Source: an uncultured Caulobacteraceae bacterium (GTDB taxonomy: Bacteria; Pseudomonadota; Alphaproteobacteria; Caulobacterales; Caulobacteraceae). From it: a DNA stretch of 18,519 nt. Position numbers and translations under genes: made by a program. The notes under the pieces are model-generated. The model did not search any database and was not told the origin of the DNA. It was given only the letters and a program-made list of their open reading frames with translations. Every line of letters starts with the position of its first letter. Within the stretch, counting starts at the first letter, position 1. Of the stretch, positions 15,829 through 18,519 are shown in pieces. The DNA lies in NCBI GenBank assembly GCA_946482375.1, contig CAMLRH010000019.1:1-18519 (forward strand), written 5' to 3'.

Positions 15829-18117
15829 ATGGGGATGACTTCGAACGACGGCATGGGAGATCTGGGCGGCCGGGATCGGCGCGGTCAGTACATGACTGCG
15901 GCCGGCCACGGTCCGATCATCGTGCAGCGGGGCCGCGACATCGCGCCGGCGGAATGGTGGGTGGAAACCCCGCTCGCCGCCGAGGACGTCTCGCAGTTCA
16001 ACCTGCTCGAATACTGGCGGATCATCGTCAAGCATCGCATCTGGGCGATCAGCATCTTCGTCGCCTGCCTGGCGATCGCCATCATCGCCAACCTGATGAT
16101 GACGCCGATCTACACGGCGAGCACCACCCTCCAGATCGACCGCGAGCCCGCCAAGGTCGTCAACGTCGAGGGCGTGACCCCCGACGAGGGCGGCAGCATC
16201 GACGAATTCCTGCAGACCCAGTACGGCCTGCTGAAGAGCGACTCGCTGGCGGCGCGGGTGGTCGATAACCTTGGCTTGGCCAAGGACGGCTCCTTCGCCA
16301 AGGCCATGGGGGCCAATCCCCGGGCCGGCGCGACGCCCGAGGACGTGAAGGCCCGGCGCAAGCAGGCCATCAACCTGATCGCCGCCAATCGCGGCGTGCG
16401 CCCGATGCGCGGCTCGCGTCTCGTCAGCGTCAGCTTCGACAGCCCCAGCCCGGCGCTGTCGGCGAAGGTGGCCAACGCCATGGCCACCGCCTTCATCGAG
16501 ACCAATCTCGAGCGGCGCTACGACTCCGCCTCCTACGCCCGCGACTTCCTTGAAAGCCGCCTCAAGCAGGTCAAGGCCCGCCTCGAGGACAGCGAACGGC
16601 AGCTCGTCGCCTATGCGGCCAAGGAGCAGATCGTCAACGTCGCCGTGCCGACGCCTGGCGGCGGCGCGGAACAGACCGCCAGCCAGTCGCTGACGGCGTC
16701 CGACCTGCTGTCCATGAACACCGCGCTCGCCGCGGCGAAGGCGCAACGCATCCAGGCCGAGCAGCGCTGGCGCCAGGCCAGCAGCGGCGACGGTTCCAGC
16801 ATTCCGGAAGTGCTGCAGAGCGGCACCATCCAGGCCATGCGCCAGCAGAAGGCTTCGCTGCAGGCGCAGTACCAGGACAAGCTCAACGTCTACAAACCCG
16901 AGTTCCCGGCGATGCTGCAGCTGAAGGCGCAGATCGACGAGCTCGACCGGCAGATCAAGACCGAGACCAACGCCATCCGTCAGTCGATCCGGGGCCAGTA
17001 CCAGGTCGCCGCGCGCGAGGAGGCCTCGCTGGCCGGCAACGTCAATGCGCTGAAGTCCGGCGTCATGGACCTGCGCAACCGCTCGATCCAGTACACCATC
17101 CTGCAGCGCGAGGTGGATACCAACCGCACGCTCTATGACGGCCTTCTCCAGCGCTACAAGGAGATCGGCGTCGCCGGCGGTGTCGGCAACAACAACGTCT
17201 CGGTGGTCGACACGGCGACCCCGCCCGGATCGCCGACGCGGCCGAAGCCGCTGCTGAATCTCGCCGTCGGCGCCCTGCTAGGTCTGGTGCTTGGCGTGCT
17301 CGCCGCCCTGCTGGTCGAGCTGCTCGACGAGTCGATCCAGACGCCGGAGGACATCGAGACCAAGCTCGGTCTGACGCTGCTGGGCGCCATTCCGGTGCCG
17401 CCGAAGGGCATGAGCCTCGAACAGGCGCTCATGGATCCAAGATCCGCTGTGTCAGAGGCCTACTACTCGGTGCGTACGGCGCTGCAGTTCTCCACGCCGA
17501 CCGGCATTCCGGAGGTACTGCTGGTCACCAGCTCGCGCGCCGCCGAGGGCAAGTCGACGACCTCGCGCATCATCGCGCAGAACTTCGCCCGTCTGGGCAT
17601 GCGGGTGCTGCTGATCGACGCCGACCTGCGCAACCCGTCGCTGCACCGGATGCTGGGCCGCGACAACTCGCGGGGCCTGACCAACCTGCTGACCGGCGGC
17701 GAGCGTATCGACGAGGTGGTCCAGGCCACCAGCGATCCGAACCTGTCGTTCATCCCCTGCGGCCCGCTGCCGCCAAACCCCGCGGAACTGCTCGGCAGCG
17801 AGCAGCTGCGTGGGGTGCTGGCCGAGGCGAGCAGCCTCTACGACCTGGTCATGCTCGATGGCCCGCCGATCCTGGGTCTGGCCGACGCCCCGATCCTGAC
17901 CAACGCCGCCTCCGGCGTGCTGCTGGTCGTGGCCGCCCACGAAACGCGCCGTGGTCCGGCGCGGGCGGCTCTGCGGCGGCTGAAGCAGGGCGCCGCCAAC
18001 GGCAAGATTCTTGGGGCCGTGCTGACCAAGCTCGACCTCAAGCGCGCCGCCTACGGCTACGGCTATAGCTACGACTACGAGTACGGGGCCCAGCCGACGC
18101 AGCTGATCCGCGGCTAG
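15829..18117 (+). CDS. Polysaccharide copolymerase with tyrosine autokinase domain (Wzc-like BY-kinase)
   Basis: 762 residues. The Wzz domain begins at about 58 (FNLLEYWRIIVKHR), with membrane helix 1 at 71-91, a long periplasmic coiled-coil region (about 200-440, with the PCP-type KPEFPAM segment), a proline-rich motif (465-474) and helix 2 at 475-497. The cytoplasmic BY-kinase domain shows Walker A TSSRAAEGKSTT (567-578, Lys575), Walker A' VLLIDADLR (593-601) and Walker B LVMLDGPP (673-680). The tail carries six tyrosines at every second position (742-752), the autophosphorylation cluster. Together with the OPX protein it controls chain length and export, cycling between phosphorylated and dephosphorylated octamers; the CpsB-type enzyme upstream would reset it. 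Unlike many family members, it has about 55 residues ahead of the Wzz domain. ATG at 15829 is taken as the start, but 15835 is equally possible because no clear ribosome site decides. Confidence 0.95.
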   Translation: MGMTSNDGMGDLGGRDRRGQYMTAAGHGPIIVQRGRDIAPAEWWVETPLAAEDVSQFNLLEYWRIIVKHRIWAISIFVACLAIAIIANLMMTPIYTASTTLQIDREPAKVVNVEGVTPDEGGSIDEFLQTQYGLLKSDSLAARVVDNLGLAKDGSFAKAMGANPRAGATPEDVKARRKQAINLIAANRGVRPMRGSRLVSVSFDSPSPALSAKVANAMATAFIETNLERRYDSASYARDFLESRLKQVKARLEDSERQLVAYAAKEQIVNVAVPTPGGGAEQTASQSLTASDLLSMNTALAAAKAQRIQAEQRWRQASSGDGSSIPEVLQSGTIQAMRQQKASLQAQYQDKLNVYKPEFPAMLQLKAQIDELDRQIKTETNAIRQSIRGQYQVAAREEASLAGNVNALKSGVMDLRNRSIQYTILQREVDTNRTLYDGLLQRYKEIGVAGGVGNNNVSVVDTATPPGSPTRPKPLLNLAVGALLGLVLGVLAALLVELLDESIQTPEDIETKLGLTLLGAIPVPPKGMSLEQALMDPRSAVSEAYYSVRTALQFSTPTGIPEVLLVTSSRAAEGKSTTSRIIAQNFARLGMRVLLIDADLRNPSLHRMLGRDNSRGLTNLLTGGERIDEVVQATSDPNLSFIPCGPLPPNPAELLGSEQLRGVLAEASSLYDLVMLDGPPILGLADAPILTNAASGVLLVVAAHETRRGPARAALRRLKQGAANGKILGAVLTKLDLKRAAYGYGYSYDYEYGAQPTQLIRG

Positions 18118-18122
18118 CCGCG

Positions 18123-18519
18123 ATGCCGGCTCTGGCCGCACGTCAGCTCTACTGGGTCCTCTATGGCCTGGCCGCTGCCGCGCTCGCCTGGCTGATCGTC
18201 ACCGGCGCCCTGGCGGCGAACGACCGCGAGAGGGCGCCGGAGCGCGCGCTGCGCTGGCGGTCGGACGATCCGGGCGCGCATCGCAGGCTCGCCGAACTGG
18301 CGCTCGAGGCCGGTAAGCCGGACGTCGCGCGCGGTCATGCGCTGAGCGCGCTGGTCCACAGCCCGCACGACGCCACCCTCTACCGCCTGCTGGGCGAAGC
18401 CGCCCGCGCCGGCGCCGACGACGCCCGCGCTCGCCGGCTGTTCGCCACCGCCGGCCGGTTCACCCATCGCGACGCCGCGCTGGCCGCCACCTTCTTCGAG
18501 GACGCGGTCAGCGAGGCGC
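18123..18519 (+). CDS. Membrane-anchored TPR-like protein, 3' end outside window
   Basis: The frame opens with ATG at 18123, five bases after the kinase stop, and runs without a stop to the window end (132 residues seen). Residues 8-30 (LYWVLYGLAAAALAWLIVTG) form one membrane helix or uncleaved signal anchor. The rest is Ala/Arg/Leu-rich and helical, with a spacing of small and large residues (for example LAELALEAGKPDVARGHA and LYRLLGEAARAGADDARARR) like tetratricopeptide repeats of about 34 residues. The protein should hang in the periplasm and could scaffold the export complex. The close spacing indicates the same operon as the kinase. The TPR assignment rests on helical pattern only and is less certain than the gene itself. 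Confidence 0.75.
   Translation, partial: MPALAARQLYWVLYGLAAAALAWLIVTGALAANDRERAPERALRWRSDDPGAHRRLAELALEAGKPDVARGHALSALVHSPHDATLYRLLGEAARAGADDARARRLFATAGRFTHRDAALAATFFEDAVSEA

Noticed and set aside
14632..16746. Long minus-strand open frame (704 codons) opposite the polysaccharide genes
   Set aside because: Antisense shadow of the phosphatase, OPX and kinase genes, whose catalytic motifs are all on the plus strand; composition is low-complexity.

Overview
The window is GC-rich DNA from an alphaproteobacterium, most likely of the Caulobacterales (Caulobacter/Phenylobacterium/Brevundimonas type). The clearest pointer is a MipZ-family division-site ATPase, a family confined to alphaproteobacteria. 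Codon use with G or C in third positions and a palindromic intergenic repeat built on CCCGCGAAGGCGGG fit the same group. The genus assignment is inference. No tRNA, rRNA, CRISPR array, insertion sequence or phage gene was seen.

Left half, all on the minus strand (1-8706, read right to left): an alpha/beta hydrolase; a two-domain peptide-type ABC transporter ATPase with no permease beside it; then a tightly packed four-gene block (5863 down to 1245). The block holds a membrane-anchored alkaline-phosphatase-superfamily enzyme, a 71-residue exported one-helix protein whose predicted mature N-terminus is YVDPG, a NoeA-like methyltransferase with an odd N-terminal domain, and a second membrane-anchored alkaline-phosphatase-superfamily enzyme. 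The genes overlap by 14, 4 and 4 bases, so they are probably co-translated and work together, plausibly on an envelope or surface glycan. This block is my best candidate for a little-described system. A serralysin-type zinc metalloprotease (M10B) with RTX repeats starts at 1132 and leaves the window at base 1.

Centre (8707-9049): a divergent intergenic region carrying two inverted copies of a REP-like palindrome (REPIN-like), between the hydrolase and the mipZ-like gene.

Right half, all on the plus strand: the MipZ-like ATPase; the two-domain glutamine-dependent NAD+ synthetase (nadE); an OmpA-type outer membrane protein with 32 uninterrupted prolines between barrel and peptidoglycan-binding domain, ending in a strong terminator; an 82-residue exported small protein with its own strong terminator; then an exopolysaccharide export and control cluster. 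That cluster has a CpsB-type PHP phosphatase, an OPX export lipoprotein, a Wzc-like copolymerase/tyrosine autokinase with six alternating tyrosines at its tail, and the start of a membrane-anchored TPR-like protein cut by the window end. Phosphatase, export channel and kinase form the usual set for controlled polymerisation and export of a Wzy-type polysaccharide; the glycosyltransferases would lie beyond 18519.
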